The notes beneath the pieces were generated by a model. The model made no database searches and had not been told where the DNA came from. It worked only from the letters and a program-made list of their open reading frames with translations. Position numbers and translations under genes: made by a program. Below are positions 25,076 to 33,680 of a stretch of DNA of 64,000 nt, piece after piece (within the stretch, counting starts at the first letter, position 1; every line of letters starts with the position of its first letter). This DNA is from Gemmatimonadota bacterium (GTDB lineage Bacteria > Gemmatimonadota > Gemmatimonadetes > Gemmatimonadales > Gemmatimonadaceae). The stretch lies in the NCBI GenBank assembly GCA_021324775.1, contig JAJPIM010000003.1:1-64000 (forward strand), given 5' to 3'.

Positions 25076-25852
25076 TCACGTCATCTCCCGGTACAGCCCG
25101 CGGGGGTATTCTACATGCTCCAGGCACAGTCCGTGGGCCGGCGCGGGCGCCGGCGTCCCGGCGTTGTCCTGCGCCTCGAGCAGTTCCATGACCGCCGAGC
25201 GCCCGCGGGCCCCCGAGGCCGCGGCGACCATCGCCCCGACGACGAAACGCACCATATGGTGCAGGAATCGGTTGGCCTCGATTTCGAAGGTCAGGCCGCC
25301 CGGCCGCTCTCCCCAATGCGCGCTGTGCACGATACACCGGTGATCGTCAGTCTCCGGCGCTGTCCCGCGGACCGCATACGCGCGAAAGCAGTGGTCTCCG
25401 AGAATGGCATCCGCGGAGAGATCCAATGCTTCGCGGTCCAGGGGACGCTGAATGGCCCATTCCCACCGTGCCCGGAACGGCGACCGCGCTTCGTCGTCGG
25501 TTCCCACGCGATAAGTGTACCGGCGTGAGAGCGCGCTGTACCGGGCATGGAACGACGGATCCATCTCATGCGCCGCGACGACCCAGACGTCATCAGGTAG
25601 CAGCGCGTTCAGCGCCCGGCGCAGCTTGTCCGCCGTCCACCCGGCTGGAACCGTCGCGCCCACCGCCTGCCCGCGGGCGTGCACCCCGGCGTCCGTGCGG
25701 CCGGCGCCTGTCGCGCGGGTCTCCGTGTTACACAGGCGGCTCAGCGTCTCCTCGATGACCCCTTGGACGGTCCGGACATTCGGCTGGCGCTGCCATCCCG
25801 CAAAATGGCCCCCATCGTAGTGCAGGACGAGCTGGACCGTGCGTTCCGACAT
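25076..25852 (-). CDS. truA: tRNA pseudouridine(38-40) synthase
   Basis: TruA converts uridines 38-40 of the tRNA anticodon arm to pseudouridine. Catalytic Asp54 is in GAGRTDAGVHARGQAV. Other family blocks are HYDGGHFAGWQRQP, ARYSALSRRYTYRV and the late NRFLHHMVRFVVG. The 258-residue length is normal. ATG at 25852 is preferred; a GTG directly before it would add one residue. A good promoter lies only a few bases upstream, so the message may be leaderless. It appears to head the long leftward operon. Confidence 0.95.
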   Translation of the reverse strand: MSERTVQLVLHYDGGHFAGWQRQPNVRTVQGVIEETLSRLCNTETRATGAGRTDAGVHARGQAVGATVPAGWTADKLRRALNALLPDDVWVVAAHEMDPSFHARYSALSRRYTYRVGTDDEARSPFRARWEWAIQRPLDREALDLSADAILGDHCFRAYAVRGTAPETDDHRCIVHSAHWGERPGGLTFEIEANRFLHHMVRFVVGAMVAAASGARGRSAVMELLEAQDNAGTPAPAPAHGLCLEHVEYPRGLYREMT

Positions 25853-25859
25853 CACGGTG

Positions 25860-25887
25860 AACTTACCGGGGGCCAGGGGGGTGTCAA
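25860..25887 (-). promoter_or_regulatory. candidate promoter for truA and the leftward operon
   Basis: On the minus strand a perfect -35 hexamer TTGACA (25882-25887) is followed by 16 bases and TAAGTT (25860-25865) as a weak -10. The truA ATG begins seven bases further on, where a transcript would normally start. The -35 is exact and the -10 matches three of six consensus bases. Confidence 0.5.
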
Positions 25888-26094
25888 GAATTTCTCACTC
25901 GCGCCGGCGTAGACCGAACTGATTGGCATTGCTCGACGTACAGCGTGGCCTCCACGCGGGCCCTGCCAGCCCCGCGATGGGCGAAGCGTCACGCACCCGG
26001 AGCATCATCGTCTATACAATGACGGACGCGCGCGGAGCCGTACACCATCGAATGATCCCCGACTCGGCGCACCACGCGCGCCGCACATCCCGGC
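25888..26094. other. gap between divergent truA and GAF-protein genes
   Basis: This is the remainder of the largest intergenic region in the window. Apart from the truA promoter at its left edge, the only notable site is TATACAAT at 26013-26020, a -10-like octamer on the plus strand without a good -35 about 17 bases upstream. I see no hairpin with a T-tract, tRNA or conserved small ORF here. Confidence 0.4.
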
Positions 26095-27417
26095 ATGCCA
26101 CCACGGACACTCGGTTCTCTCGCTCACGCCCTCGCCGCGGCCCCGGATCTGGACGCGGGGCTCGTGGCGCTGGGCGAGGGTCTCGCCGAAGTCGACCGCT
26201 CCGCGTGCATGGCGTTACTGCGCTACGACGGACGTCGCGAGATGCTCGTCGACCGGCTCACGCCCGCCGGGGGCCGCGTGAACTGCACGCCCGTCGAGAC
26301 GACGTTCGACCATTTGCCGGGCCCGATCCGCCAGGCCGTGTCGAACGGCGGCCAATTCGTGGACCTCGCCGAGCAATCTGCGGAATACGCGCGGCTGTTC
26401 GGACTGGCACCGATGGCCGATGGCCAACTCGCGCTGCGCGGCGTGCTCTTCGACGGCCACCTCGCCGCCATCGTCGCGCTCTACGAGCCGAAGAAGATCT
26501 TCGGGACGCGCGCGGCGGAGCGATTCGCGCCCGCCATCGCGCTGTTCGAACTCGGGTTCGTCCGATTCGCCGAGCGTGACGCGCGCGACGAAGCCGTCCG
26601 CACCCTCGAGGACGTGACACAACGCGTCCACGGCGAATACGTCAAGAAGCTGGCCGGACTCGAACGGCAACTCGTACAGGCGCGAGGGGAGGCGGGCCGC
26701 GCCGGCCGCGCGACGCCGGGATCCCCCGACCCCGCGCAGATCGTCGCGCTCGAGCGCGAGGCGGCCCGCGCCAGCGAGGATGCACGCCGGGCGATGCGGC
26801 GGGCCGACGCCGTCGAGCAGCAGGTGACGGCCGCGGTCGGCCAGTTGCAGCAGTCGCACGTGGAGCTGCACCGGCGCAGCGAGATGCTTCGCCAGAAGAC
26901 GCGGACGCTCTACCTGATCGACAAGGTGCTCACCCTCGACAACAATGCCACCGATCCGCGAAGACTCGTGGACGGGCTGCTCGCGCTGGTCGGTGACGAT
27001 ATGCAGGCGCAGCGCTGCTCCCTTATGTTGCGGGCGCCGGAGCCCGGCTACCTGTATCTGGCGGCCGCCCGTGGGCTGGCACCGCATATCGTCGAGGGGT
27101 CCCGGATCGCGATCGGGGAAGGCGTCTCAGGGCGGGTCGCGGCGACGCGGGAGCCGCTGCTGGTTCAGGACGTGGCCGAGGCGCCGTCGCATCCGCTGCT
27201 GCAGGACCAGTATTTTACCACGGGATCGTTCATCAGCTTCCCCCTGATCTACCACAATGAGCTGGTCGGCGTCGTGAACCTCACCAACCGGGCGCAGCGC
27301 GGGGTGTTCGTCGAAGAGGATGTCGAACGGGTGCGGCTGCTGGCGCTCGTGATCGCGCTGGTGGTCCTGCATGCGCGGCTGGCCGACCGCCTGATGCGCA
27401 TGTTGCACGTCGCGTGA
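26095..27417 (+). CDS. GAF-coiled-coil-GAF protein
   Basis: A 440-residue soluble protein. Residues about 10-165 form a first, divergent GAF-like domain. About 165-285 are charged and helical, with a long heptad-like stretch rich in Ala, Arg, Glu and Gln (a coiled coil, so probably a dimer). About 290-435 form a second, clearer GAF domain with RCSLMLRAPEPGYLYLAAARG, the loop IAIGEGVSGRVAATREPLLVQDV and FPLIYHNELVGVVNL. GAF domains bind small ligands or mediate signalling. No output domain (kinase, GGDEF, DNA-binding) is present. The gene ends in a GTGA overlap with trpD, so it is translated with a tryptophan-pathway enzyme. Confidence 0.82.
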   Translation: MPPRTLGSLAHALAAAPDLDAGLVALGEGLAEVDRSACMALLRYDGRREMLVDRLTPAGGRVNCTPVETTFDHLPGPIRQAVSNGGQFVDLAEQSAEYARLFGLAPMADGQLALRGVLFDGHLAAIVALYEPKKIFGTRAAERFAPAIALFELGFVRFAERDARDEAVRTLEDVTQRVHGEYVKKLAGLERQLVQARGEAGRAGRATPGSPDPAQIVALEREAARASEDARRAMRRADAVEQQVTAAVGQLQQSHVELHRRSEMLRQKTRTLYLIDKVLTLDNNATDPRRLVDGLLALVGDDMQAQRCSLMLRAPEPGYLYLAAARGLAPHIVEGSRIAIGEGVSGRVAATREPLLVQDVAEAPSHPLLQDQYFTTGSFISFPLIYHNELVGVVNLTNRAQRGVFVEEDVERVRLLALVIALVVLHARLADRLMRMLHVA

Positions 27418-28493
27418 CACGGCCGGCGCCGGACGCCGCGCTCGCCGGCGGGCTTGCCGGCGCGCTGCGCACGATCGCCGAAGGGGAGTCGCTGGCCGAG
27501 GGTGCGGCGGCCGAGGCGTTCGATGCGGTGATGGCCGGCGCCGCGACCCCGGCGCAGATCGGGGCGCTGCTGATGGGGATGCGCGCGCGTGGAGAGACAT
27601 CGCCCGAACTGACTGGAGCGGTGCGCGCGCTGCGCCGCGCGATGGTGCGCCTCCCGGCGGACCACCCAGGGGACCTCGTCGATACCTGCGGGACGGGTGG
27701 TGGAGAGATGACGACCTTCAACATCTCCACCGTCGCGGCGTTCGTCGCCGCGGGAGCGGGCGTGCGAGTCGCGAAGCACGGGAATCGCTCCTACACCTCC
27801 CGGTGCGGGAGCGCCGACCTGCTCGAGGCGCTCGGGATCCCGCTCGACGCACCCGTCCCGGTGCTCACCAGGGTTCTCGCGGAAGCCGGCATCGTATTCA
27901 TGTTCGCCCCGGCGATGCATCCCGCGATGCGCTACGTCTCGCCGGTCCGCCGCGAGCTCGGCGCGCCGACCATCATGAACCTCGTCGGTCCGCTGGCCAA
28001 TCCGGCTGGCGTCCGCCGCCAGGTCATCGGGGTGTCCGATCCGCAGCGGCTCGCGCTGGTGGGGGCCGCCCTCAGATCGCTCGACACGACGCACGCACTC
28101 GTCGTCCACGGGACGCCCGGCCTCGATGAGATCTCTCCGCTGGGACCGAGCCAGGTCGTGGAGGTGCGGCCGGATGGCGAGCGCTACTGGACCATCGAGC
28201 CCCGCGAGTTCGGGCTCGACGGCGGCGTCGCCAGCCACCTCGAGTGCGGCGATCCGGCGGCCAACGCGGTCATCGCCACGACGATTTTGTCGGGACGGGG
28301 ACCCGCCGGGGCGCGGAGCGCGGTCGCACTCAACGCCGCGGCCGCGATCTACGTGTCAGGGCGGGCGCCGACGTTTCAGTCGGCGGTGTCGGCGGCCATC
28401 AATGCACTGGACCGGGGTCTCGGACTGGTGGCGCTCGACCGCATGCGCGCCGCATACGCGGCGTGCGCGGCGGCCACCGCGGCGGCCACCTAG
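27414..28493 (+). CDS. trpD: anthranilate phosphoribosyltransferase
   Basis: TrpD joins anthranilate and PRPP. The PRPP/magnesium motif DTCGTGGGEMTTFNIST is near residue 85, followed by AKHGNRSYTSRCGSADLLEALG and the conserved FMFAPAMHPAMRYVSPVRRELG. The length of 359 residues is normal. The start overlaps the GAF gene (GTGA). Its stop codon overlaps the lexA stop codon from the other strand. No trpE or trpG lies beside it, so anthranilate synthase must be encoded elsewhere. Confidence 0.96.
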   Translation: MTRPAPDAALAGGLAGALRTIAEGESLAEGAAAEAFDAVMAGAATPAQIGALLMGMRARGETSPELTGAVRALRRAMVRLPADHPGDLVDTCGTGGGEMTTFNISTVAAFVAAGAGVRVAKHGNRSYTSRCGSADLLEALGIPLDAPVPVLTRVLAEAGIVFMFAPAMHPAMRYVSPVRRELGAPTIMNLVGPLANPAGVRRQVIGVSDPQRLALVGAALRSLDTTHALVVHGTPGLDEISPLGPSQVVEVRPDGERYWTIEPREFGLDGGVASHLECGDPAANAVIATTILSGRGPAGARSAVALNAAAAIYVSGRAPTFQSAVSAAINALDRGLGLVALDRMRAAYAACAAATAAAT

Positions 28494-29098
28494 TAGCGCC
28501 GCAGGACTCCGACGACGATGCCCTGGATCGCAACGTCCCGTTCGTGCACGTAGATCGGCGCGACCGCGTCATTGGCGGGCTGGAGCCGGATCCGGCCATC
28601 GCGCTCGCGATAGAGTTTCTTGACCGTCGCCCCGGCGCCATTGAGCAGCGCGATGACCATTTCACCATTGTCTGCCGATTTGCGCTCATGCACGACGACG
28701 AAGTCCCCGTCGCGGATTTGCTCGTCGATCATGGAGTTCCCGCGCACGCGCAGCACATAGTGCCCGCCGCCGCGCCGGACATACCCCTCCGGTACGGCGA
28801 TCGTCTCGTTGGATTCGACCGCCTCGATCGGCATACCGGCGGCGACCAGTCCGAGCAGGGGTAGCTCGACGGCCCGCGGGTACGCATCGGACGGGAGGAT
28901 CTCGATCGCCCGGCTCTCGTTGTAGCTGCGGCGGATGTAGCCTTTGCGTTCGAGATTGCTGAGGTGCTCGTGGACCGTTGCGAGCGAGTTATAGTTGAAC
29001 TGCGCAGCGATCTCCTCGAAGCTCGGCGCGTACCCGTAGGACTCCGAGTACGTGCCCAGAAAACTGAGGATCTCGCGCTGCCGTTTTGTGAGCGCCAT
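28490..29098 (-). CDS. lexA: SOS-response repressor LexA
   Basis: LexA represses DNA-damage genes and cleaves itself when RecA filaments form. The 202-residue protein has a winged-helix N-domain (ALTKRQREILSFLGTY to RKGYIRR), the cleavage bond Ala87-Gly88 in VAAGMP, and the catalytic dyad Ser122 (RGNSMIDEQI) and Lys160 (ATVKKLY). The recognition helix, around SLATVHEHLSNLERKG, differs from E. coli LexA, so a different operator is expected. The ATG at 29098 is the family N-terminus although the frame is open further upstream. Its gene splits the trp cluster and diverges from trpC. Confidence 0.96.
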   Translation of the reverse strand: MALTKRQREILSFLGTYSESYGYAPSFEEIAAQFNYNSLATVHEHLSNLERKGYIRRSYNESRAIEILPSDAYPRAVELPLLGLVAAGMPIEAVESNETIAVPEGYVRRGGGHYVLRVRGNSMIDEQIRDGDFVVVHERKSADNGEMVIALLNGAGATVKKLYRERDGRIRLQPANDAVAPIYVHERDVAIQGIVVGVLRRY

Positions 29099-29116
29099 GG
29101 CTGACCTCGGTACTGC

Positions 29117-29170
29117 GTTAGCTCGGCGGCTGGTTGCCCGAACAATCTCCGAAGCCCACGTTAGCCGAAC
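29117..29170. promoter_or_regulatory. candidate LexA operator cluster, GTT-N5-AAC
   Basis: The 82-base space between lexA and trpC holds two similar imperfect dyads, GTTGCCCGAAC (29133-29143) and GTTAGCCGAAC (29160-29170). Their centres are 27 bases apart. A related half-like site, GTTAGCTCG, starts at 29117. Both complete sites are followed by AA. LexA usually represses its own gene, and this repeat is the only conspicuous dyad upstream of it. Binding by LexA is inferred, not shown. Confidence 0.45.
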
Positions 29171-29180
29171 AAGCCCCGAA

Positions 29181-30011
29181 GTGCAAGTCTCCAGCGCGTG
29201 GTCTCCTCCCTCGGGCACGTTGGGAACGCTCGTCGCCGCCGCGGTCCTCCGGGCCGAGGCGCTGCATCCGCAGCGCGGCGCCATCGAGCGAAGGGCGGCG
29301 GCCGTCGCGACACCTCCGGGCTTTGCGATGGCCTTGGCCGGCCGCACGGTGGCCGTGATCGCGGAGATCAAGCGCCGGTCGCCGTCCAGGGGACAGCTCG
29401 CGCCAGAGCTCAACGCTCCGGATCGAGCGGCCAGCTACGTCGCCGGCGGGGCGAGCGCGCTGTCGGTTCTCACGGAGCCGGATCGTTTCGGCGGCAGTCT
29501 CGATGATTTGCGCGAGGTGTCGGGAGCCGTCGCAGTGCCGGTCCTGCGGAAGGACTTCATTGTCGATCCGCTGCAGTTGTACGAGGCCAGAGCGTGCGGC
29601 GCGGCGGCGGCACTCCTCATCGTTCGCGCGCTCGCCCCGCGCCAGCTCAACGCCCTCGTCGCCTCGTCGCGCGCGGCCGGGCTCGAACTGCTGGTGGAGG
29701 TGCGCGACGAGCGGGAACTCGATCGGGCGCTCGACGCCGGAGCCCTGGTGATCGGCGTGAACAACCGGAATCTCGAGACCCTCGAGGTCGATCCGGGGAC
29801 CGTCGCCAGAATCATCCCGCGGATCCCCGCTGGCCTCATCGCCGTCGCCGAGAGCGGCGTGACCAGCCGGCGCGACGCGGAGGCAGCCGCGGCGACGGGT
29901 GCCGATGCCATCCTCGTCGGATCAACTCTGTCGGTCGCATCCGACGGGGCGGCAGCGGTCCACACGCTGTCCGGCGTGACGCGCCGCGCGCGAGGGGAGC
30001 AGAGGCGGTGA
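29181..30011 (+). CDS. trpC: indole-3-glycerol phosphate synthase
   Basis: TrpC closes the indole ring from carboxyphenylamino-deoxyribulose phosphate. The (beta/alpha)8 barrel landmarks are present: IAEIKRRSPSRG, VLTEPDRFGGS, VLRKDFIVDPLQLYEARACGA, the GVNNRNLETLEVD block and AVAESGVTSRRD. The start is uncertain; GTG at 29181 gives 276 residues and a plausible N-terminus. The open frame further upstream runs into lexA. It ends in a GTGA overlap with trpF. Confidence 0.95.
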   Translation: MQVSSAWSPPSGTLGTLVAAAVLRAEALHPQRGAIERRAAAVATPPGFAMALAGRTVAVIAEIKRRSPSRGQLAPELNAPDRAASYVAGGASALSVLTEPDRFGGSLDDLREVSGAVAVPVLRKDFIVDPLQLYEARACGAAAALLIVRALAPRQLNALVASSRAAGLELLVEVRDERELDRALDAGALVIGVNNRNLETLEVDPGTVARIIPRIPAGLIAVAESGVTSRRDAEAAAATGADAILVGSTLSVASDGAAAVHTLSGVTRRARGEQRR

Positions 30012-30751
30012 CGGCGATCAAGTTCTGTGGCATGACACGCGTCGAGGATGTGGCCGCGGCGGCGGAGCTGGGGGCGGAGTACGTCGGGTGTGTGTTCGCG
30101 GGCGGCCCCCGCCACCGGACCGCGACAGAGGCCGCCGCGCTCTTCGCCTCCCTCGATGGGACATCACCGCGGCGCGCCGGCGTGTTCGCTGGAATATCTG
30201 CGCCGGCCGCGGCGGAGAACGCGGGTGGCGCCGGCGTGACGGGCATCAGGGATGTGGCCGCGGCCGTTCCCGTGGACATCGCTCAGGTGCATGGAAACGC
30301 GACAGGGCCGGACATCGCCGCGCTCCGCGCCGCGCTGCGCGCCATGCATCCATCGCGGGAAGTCTGGGCGGTCGTGCGCTGCGAGGACGGGCGTCTGCCA
30401 GCCGGCGCCGCGGCACTATGGGCGGCCGCCGATGCCCTCCTGCTGGACGCGCACGTGCCGGGGAAGCTCGGTGGCACCGGCACCGCGCTGCCGTGGCGCG
30501 CGATGGCGGCCGGTCTCCGGGAGCTTCGTGCCGTCGTGGGGCCACGGTCCCGCCTCGTGCTCGCGGGCGGCCTCACCCCGGACAACGTCGGCCAGGCGAT
30601 CTCCGTGCTGCACCCGGATGTCGTGGATGTCTCGTCCGGCGTGGAGCGCGCGCCGGGCATCAAGGATCATGACCGCATGCGTGCCTTCGCCCAAGCGGTG
30701 CGGACCGCGGACGCGACCGTCGCGCCCCCCACGCCCTCCCCAATCCCATGA
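30008..30751 (+). CDS. trpF: phosphoribosylanthranilate isomerase
   Basis: TrpF performs the Amadori rearrangement before TrpC. The N-terminal KFCGMTR carries the general-base Cys7, the [15 protein letters not shown] block has the general-acid Asp, and [10 protein letters not shown] and [19 protein letters not shown] complete the barrel. It is 247 residues, slightly longer than average, with a Pro-rich tail. The start overlaps trpC (GTGA) and the stop overlaps trpB (ATGA). Confidence 0.95.
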   Translation: MTAIKFCGMTRVEDVAAAAELGAEYVGCVFAGGPRHRTATEAAALFASLDGTSPRRAGVFAGISAPAAAENAGGAGVTGIRDVAAAVPVDIAQVHGNATGPDIAALRAALRAMHPSREVWAVVRCEDGRLPAGAAALWAAADALLLDAHVPGKLGGTGTALPWRAMAAGLRELRAVVGPRSRLVLAGGLTPDNVGQAISVLHPDVVDVSSGVERAPGIKDHDRMRAFAQAVRTADATVAPPTPSPIP

Positions 30752-31935
30752 CCACCCTGGCTCACCGCGACCGCTTCGGCATCTTCGGCGGACGGTATGT
30801 CCCCGAGACGCTGATTCCGGCGCTCGACGAACTGGATGAGGCCTTGGACGCCGCTCTCCGGGATCCCGCGTTCACGGCCGAATTCGACGATCTGCTCCGC
30901 AACTACGTCGGGCGGCCGTCCCCCCTCAGCACCGCGCCTCATTTCTCCACGCGGGTGGCCGCCCCTGTCTATCTCAAGCGGGAGGACCTCAACCACACCG
31001 GGGCCCACAAGATCAACAACACCATAGGCCAAGCCCTCCTGGCGCGCCGGATGGGGAAGCGCCGGATCATCGCCGAAACCGGGGCCGGCCAGCACGGCGT
31101 GGCGACGGCGACGATTTGTGCCCGATTCGGGCTGGAATGCGTCGTCTACATGGGCGAGGAGGACATGCGCCGCCAGGAGTTGAACGTGTTTCGCATGCGG
31201 TTGATGGGGGCCAAGGTGGTGCCAGTCCTGAGCGGCACGCGGACGCTCAAGGACGCCACCACGGAAGCCATCCGCGACTGGGTCACGACGGTCAATTCCA
31301 GCCACTACATCATCGGGTCGGTCGTCGGTCCGGCTCCCTATCCACGCATGGTGAAGGAATTTCAATCGGTCATTGGTCGTGAGGCACGCGCACAGATGCT
31401 GGAGCGGGCCGGACGCCTGCCTCGCACCGTTGTGGCGTGTGTCGGCGGCGGATCGAATGCCATGGGCATCTTCACGGGATTCGTGGATGATCCGGACGTG
31501 GAGCTGGTCGGTGTCGAGGCGGCAGGTGAAGGACTCGACAGCGGCCGCCATTCGGCATCGCTGGCTCGGGGCACGCCCGGCGTTCTGCACGGCGCCTACA
31601 GCTACCTCCTGCAGGATGCCGCAGGGCAGGTGCACCCCGCGCACTCCATCTCGGCGGGACTCGACTACCCGGGCGTCGGACCCGAACACTCGAATCTCAA
31701 GGACTCGGGCCGAGCCACCTACGTGGCGGTGTCCGATGCCGAGGCGCTGGCCGGATTCCAGTTGCTGAGCCGGTGCGAGGGGATCGTGCCCGCGCTGGAG
31801 ACGGCACACGCGATCGCGTGGGTGGATAACCAGGCCGGCCGGTGGGCCGCCGATGAGCCGGTGCTCATCTGCATCAGCGGACGCGGAGACAAGGACGTGG
31901 CGCAGGTCAGCGCCCTCGGCGTCGCGGGCGCGTGA
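30748..31935 (+). CDS. trpB: tryptophan synthase beta chain
   Basis: TrpB condenses indole and serine with PLP. PLP Lys88 sits in [24 protein letters not shown], the serine/phosphate loop [10 protein letters not shown] and GPEHSNLKD are also clear. At 395 residues it is a normal TrpB1-type chain. The stop overlaps the start of the HEAT-repeat gene (GTGA). The alpha chain is not next: two other coupled genes lie between trpB and trpA. Confidence 0.97.
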   Translation: MTTLAHRDRFGIFGGRYVPETLIPALDELDEALDAALRDPAFTAEFDDLLRNYVGRPSPLSTAPHFSTRVAAPVYLKREDLNHTGAHKINNTIGQALLARRMGKRRIIAETGAGQHGVATATICARFGLECVVYMGEEDMRRQELNVFRMRLMGAKVVPVLSGTRTLKDATTEAIRDWVTTVNSSHYIIGSVVGPAPYPRMVKEFQSVIGREARAQMLERAGRLPRTVVACVGGGSNAMGIFTGFVDDPDVELVGVEAAGEGLDSGRHSASLARGTPGVLHGAYSYLLQDAAGQVHPAHSISAGLDYPGVGPEHSNLKDSGRATYVAVSDAEALAGFQLLSRCEGIVPALETAHAIAWVDNQAGRWAADEPVLICISGRGDKDVAQVSALGVAGA

Positions 31936-33680
31936 CCGCCGGCGTCGCACCTCCGCCATCTCGGGTCAGCGGCGCCGGCACCCGGCAGTCGGCCGAGACG
32001 CCGGCCGTCGAGACGCCGTTCCCCACGGGGCCGATCGAGGAGTTGCTGAAGGTCCTCGTCAAAGGGGTGCGTGCCCATCAGCTGTACATGCACAACAACC
32101 CCACCTACCTCCGCGCACTCGACACCTTGCGTGGGGCGTTCACGCCCGTGTGGGAACAGACGGAGGATTTCACGCTCGTCGTGACCGAGTCCGACTTCGT
32201 CTGGGAAGGCGCCGTCGTGCTGCGCGAAGCCAGCAAGACGTCCGACAGCCTGCCCTGGGTGTTCTACAAGGACGGGGTTCGCGAGCTGCAGTTCCAGAAG
32301 GGGTTCGAGCAGGACGATCTGATCACCTTCCTCGACATCGTCCAGCGCGTCCGCCGCAACTCGCCGGACGAGGACGATCTCCTCGTCATGCTCTGGGAGC
32401 ACGACCTCCTGCACCTCCGCTACAAGTACGTCGAGCTGGCGGACGATGGCGCGTTGGGGGCGGGCGAGCTCACGCCGAAGTTCGAGGCCCGGGCGATCGA
32501 GCCGCCGAAGGCGAATGATCCGGTCCGGCCGGAAGAGACCCTGCTCGAATCACGCCCGGGACTGGTCAATCTCGAGAACTTCGACACGACGCTGTATTTC
32601 CTCGACGATACCGAGGTCGCCTACCTCCGCGGCCAGGTCGAAAAGGAGTACGCGAGCGATCTGCGGCAGAATGTGCTCGCGATCCTGCTCGACATCTTCG
32701 AAGTGCAGGCTGACGCGGCGGTGCGCGACGAGATCGTGGGGATCTTCGACACCCTGATCCTCCACTTTTTGTCAGCCGGCGAGCTGCGAGCCGTCTCGTA
32801 TCTGCTGCAGGAATCACAGATCGCGGCCGGCCGGACCAAAGGGCTCGCGGCCGAGCAGCGGGACCGGCTGGCCGCCGTGCCCGACCGCCTCAGCCAGGCA
32901 GATGCGCTCTCGCAACTCCTGGATTCGCTCGACCAGGCACGGGCACTCCCGCCGGAGGAAGACCTCAGCGCCCTCTTCGACCAGCTGCGCCCGCGTGCGC
33001 TCGAGACCCTGTTCGCCTGGCTTCCGCGGCTTCAGGACCCGCAGGTGCGGACGCTCCTGCAGTCGGCCGCCACTCGCCTGACCGCGGCCAACACCGCGGA
33101 GCTCGTGCGGCTGATCGGCAGCACCGATACGGCCGTGGCCTCCGAAGCGATCCGGCGCGCGGGAGCGCTGCGCAGCACGGCGGCCGTGACGCCGCTGGTA
33201 CGGCGGCTCACCGACCCCGACGCCGCGATCCGTCTCGCTGTCGTTCAGGCATTGGCGGAGATCGGCTCCGCGGGCGCCCTGCAGGGCTTCGAGCGCGCGA
33301 TCGGCGACGCCGATCGCGACGTCCGCGTCGCAGCGGCGCGCGCCCTCGCGATACGCGCGTACCGGCCGGCGCTTCCGCGCGTGGAGGCCGTAGTCAAGGG
33401 CAAAGCGGTGCGCGACGCCGACCTGACGGAAAAAATGGCGATGTTCGAGGCGTACGGATCGATGTGCGGCGATGCCGGCGTCCCGCTCCTCGATGGCATT
33501 CTCAACGCGCGCGGATTCCTGCGCCGCCGCGAAGATGCCGAAGCGCGGGCCTGCGCCGCCATGGCGCTCGGCCGCATCGGCACGGACAAGGCGGCCGCGA
33601 GTCTCCGCCGAGCGGCCGATGAGAAGGACGTGGTCGTGCGCAACGCGGTGAACAAGGCACTGCGCGGCGGCAATCCGTGA
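31932..33680 (+). CDS. HEAT-repeat protein coupled to trpB
   Basis: A 582-residue soluble protein of unknown function. Residues 1-30 are a disordered Pro/Ser/Thr-rich lead. Residues about 32-160 form a mixed alpha/beta domain ([21 protein letters not shown] and later [18 protein letters not shown]). The middle is helical. About 375-580 holds HEAT or PBS-lyase-like repeats ([29 protein letters not shown] and related copies), usually a protein-binding scaffold. There is no catalytic motif, signal or membrane span. The start overlaps trpB and the end overlaps the HD gene, both by GTGA, so the three should be made together. Its N-terminal domain resembles that of the next protein. Confidence 0.8.
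   Translation: MTAGVAPPPSRVSGAGTRQSAETPAVETPFPTGPIEELLKVLVKGVRAHQLYMHNNPTYLRALDTLRGAFTPVWEQTEDFTLVVTESDFVWEGAVVLREASKTSDSLPWVFYKDGVRELQFQKGFEQDDLITFLDIVQRVRRNSPDEDDLLVMLWEHDLLHLRYKYVELADDGALGAGELTPKFEARAIEPPKANDPVRPEETLLESRPGLVNLENFDTTLYFLDDTEVAYLRGQVEKEYASDLRQNVLAILLDIFEVQADAAVRDEIVGIFDTLILHFLSAGELRAVSYLLQESQIAAGRTKGLAAEQRDRLAAVPDRLSQADALSQLLDSLDQARALPPEEDLSALFDQLRPRALETLFAWLPRLQDPQVRTLLQSAATRLTAANTAELVRLIGSTDTAVASEAIRRAGALRSTAAVTPLVRRLTDPDAAIRLAVVQALAEIGSAGALQGFERAIGDADRDVRVAAARALAIRAYRPALPRVEAVVKGKAVRDADLTEKMAMFEAYGSMCGDAGVPLLDGILNARGFLRRREDAEARACAAMALGRIGTDKAAASLRRAADEKDVVVRNAVNKALRGGNP

Noticed and set aside
26013-26020. TATACAAT as promoter for the GAF gene
   Set aside because: The -10-like octamer has no credible -35 at normal spacing, so it is only mentioned as part of the gap.
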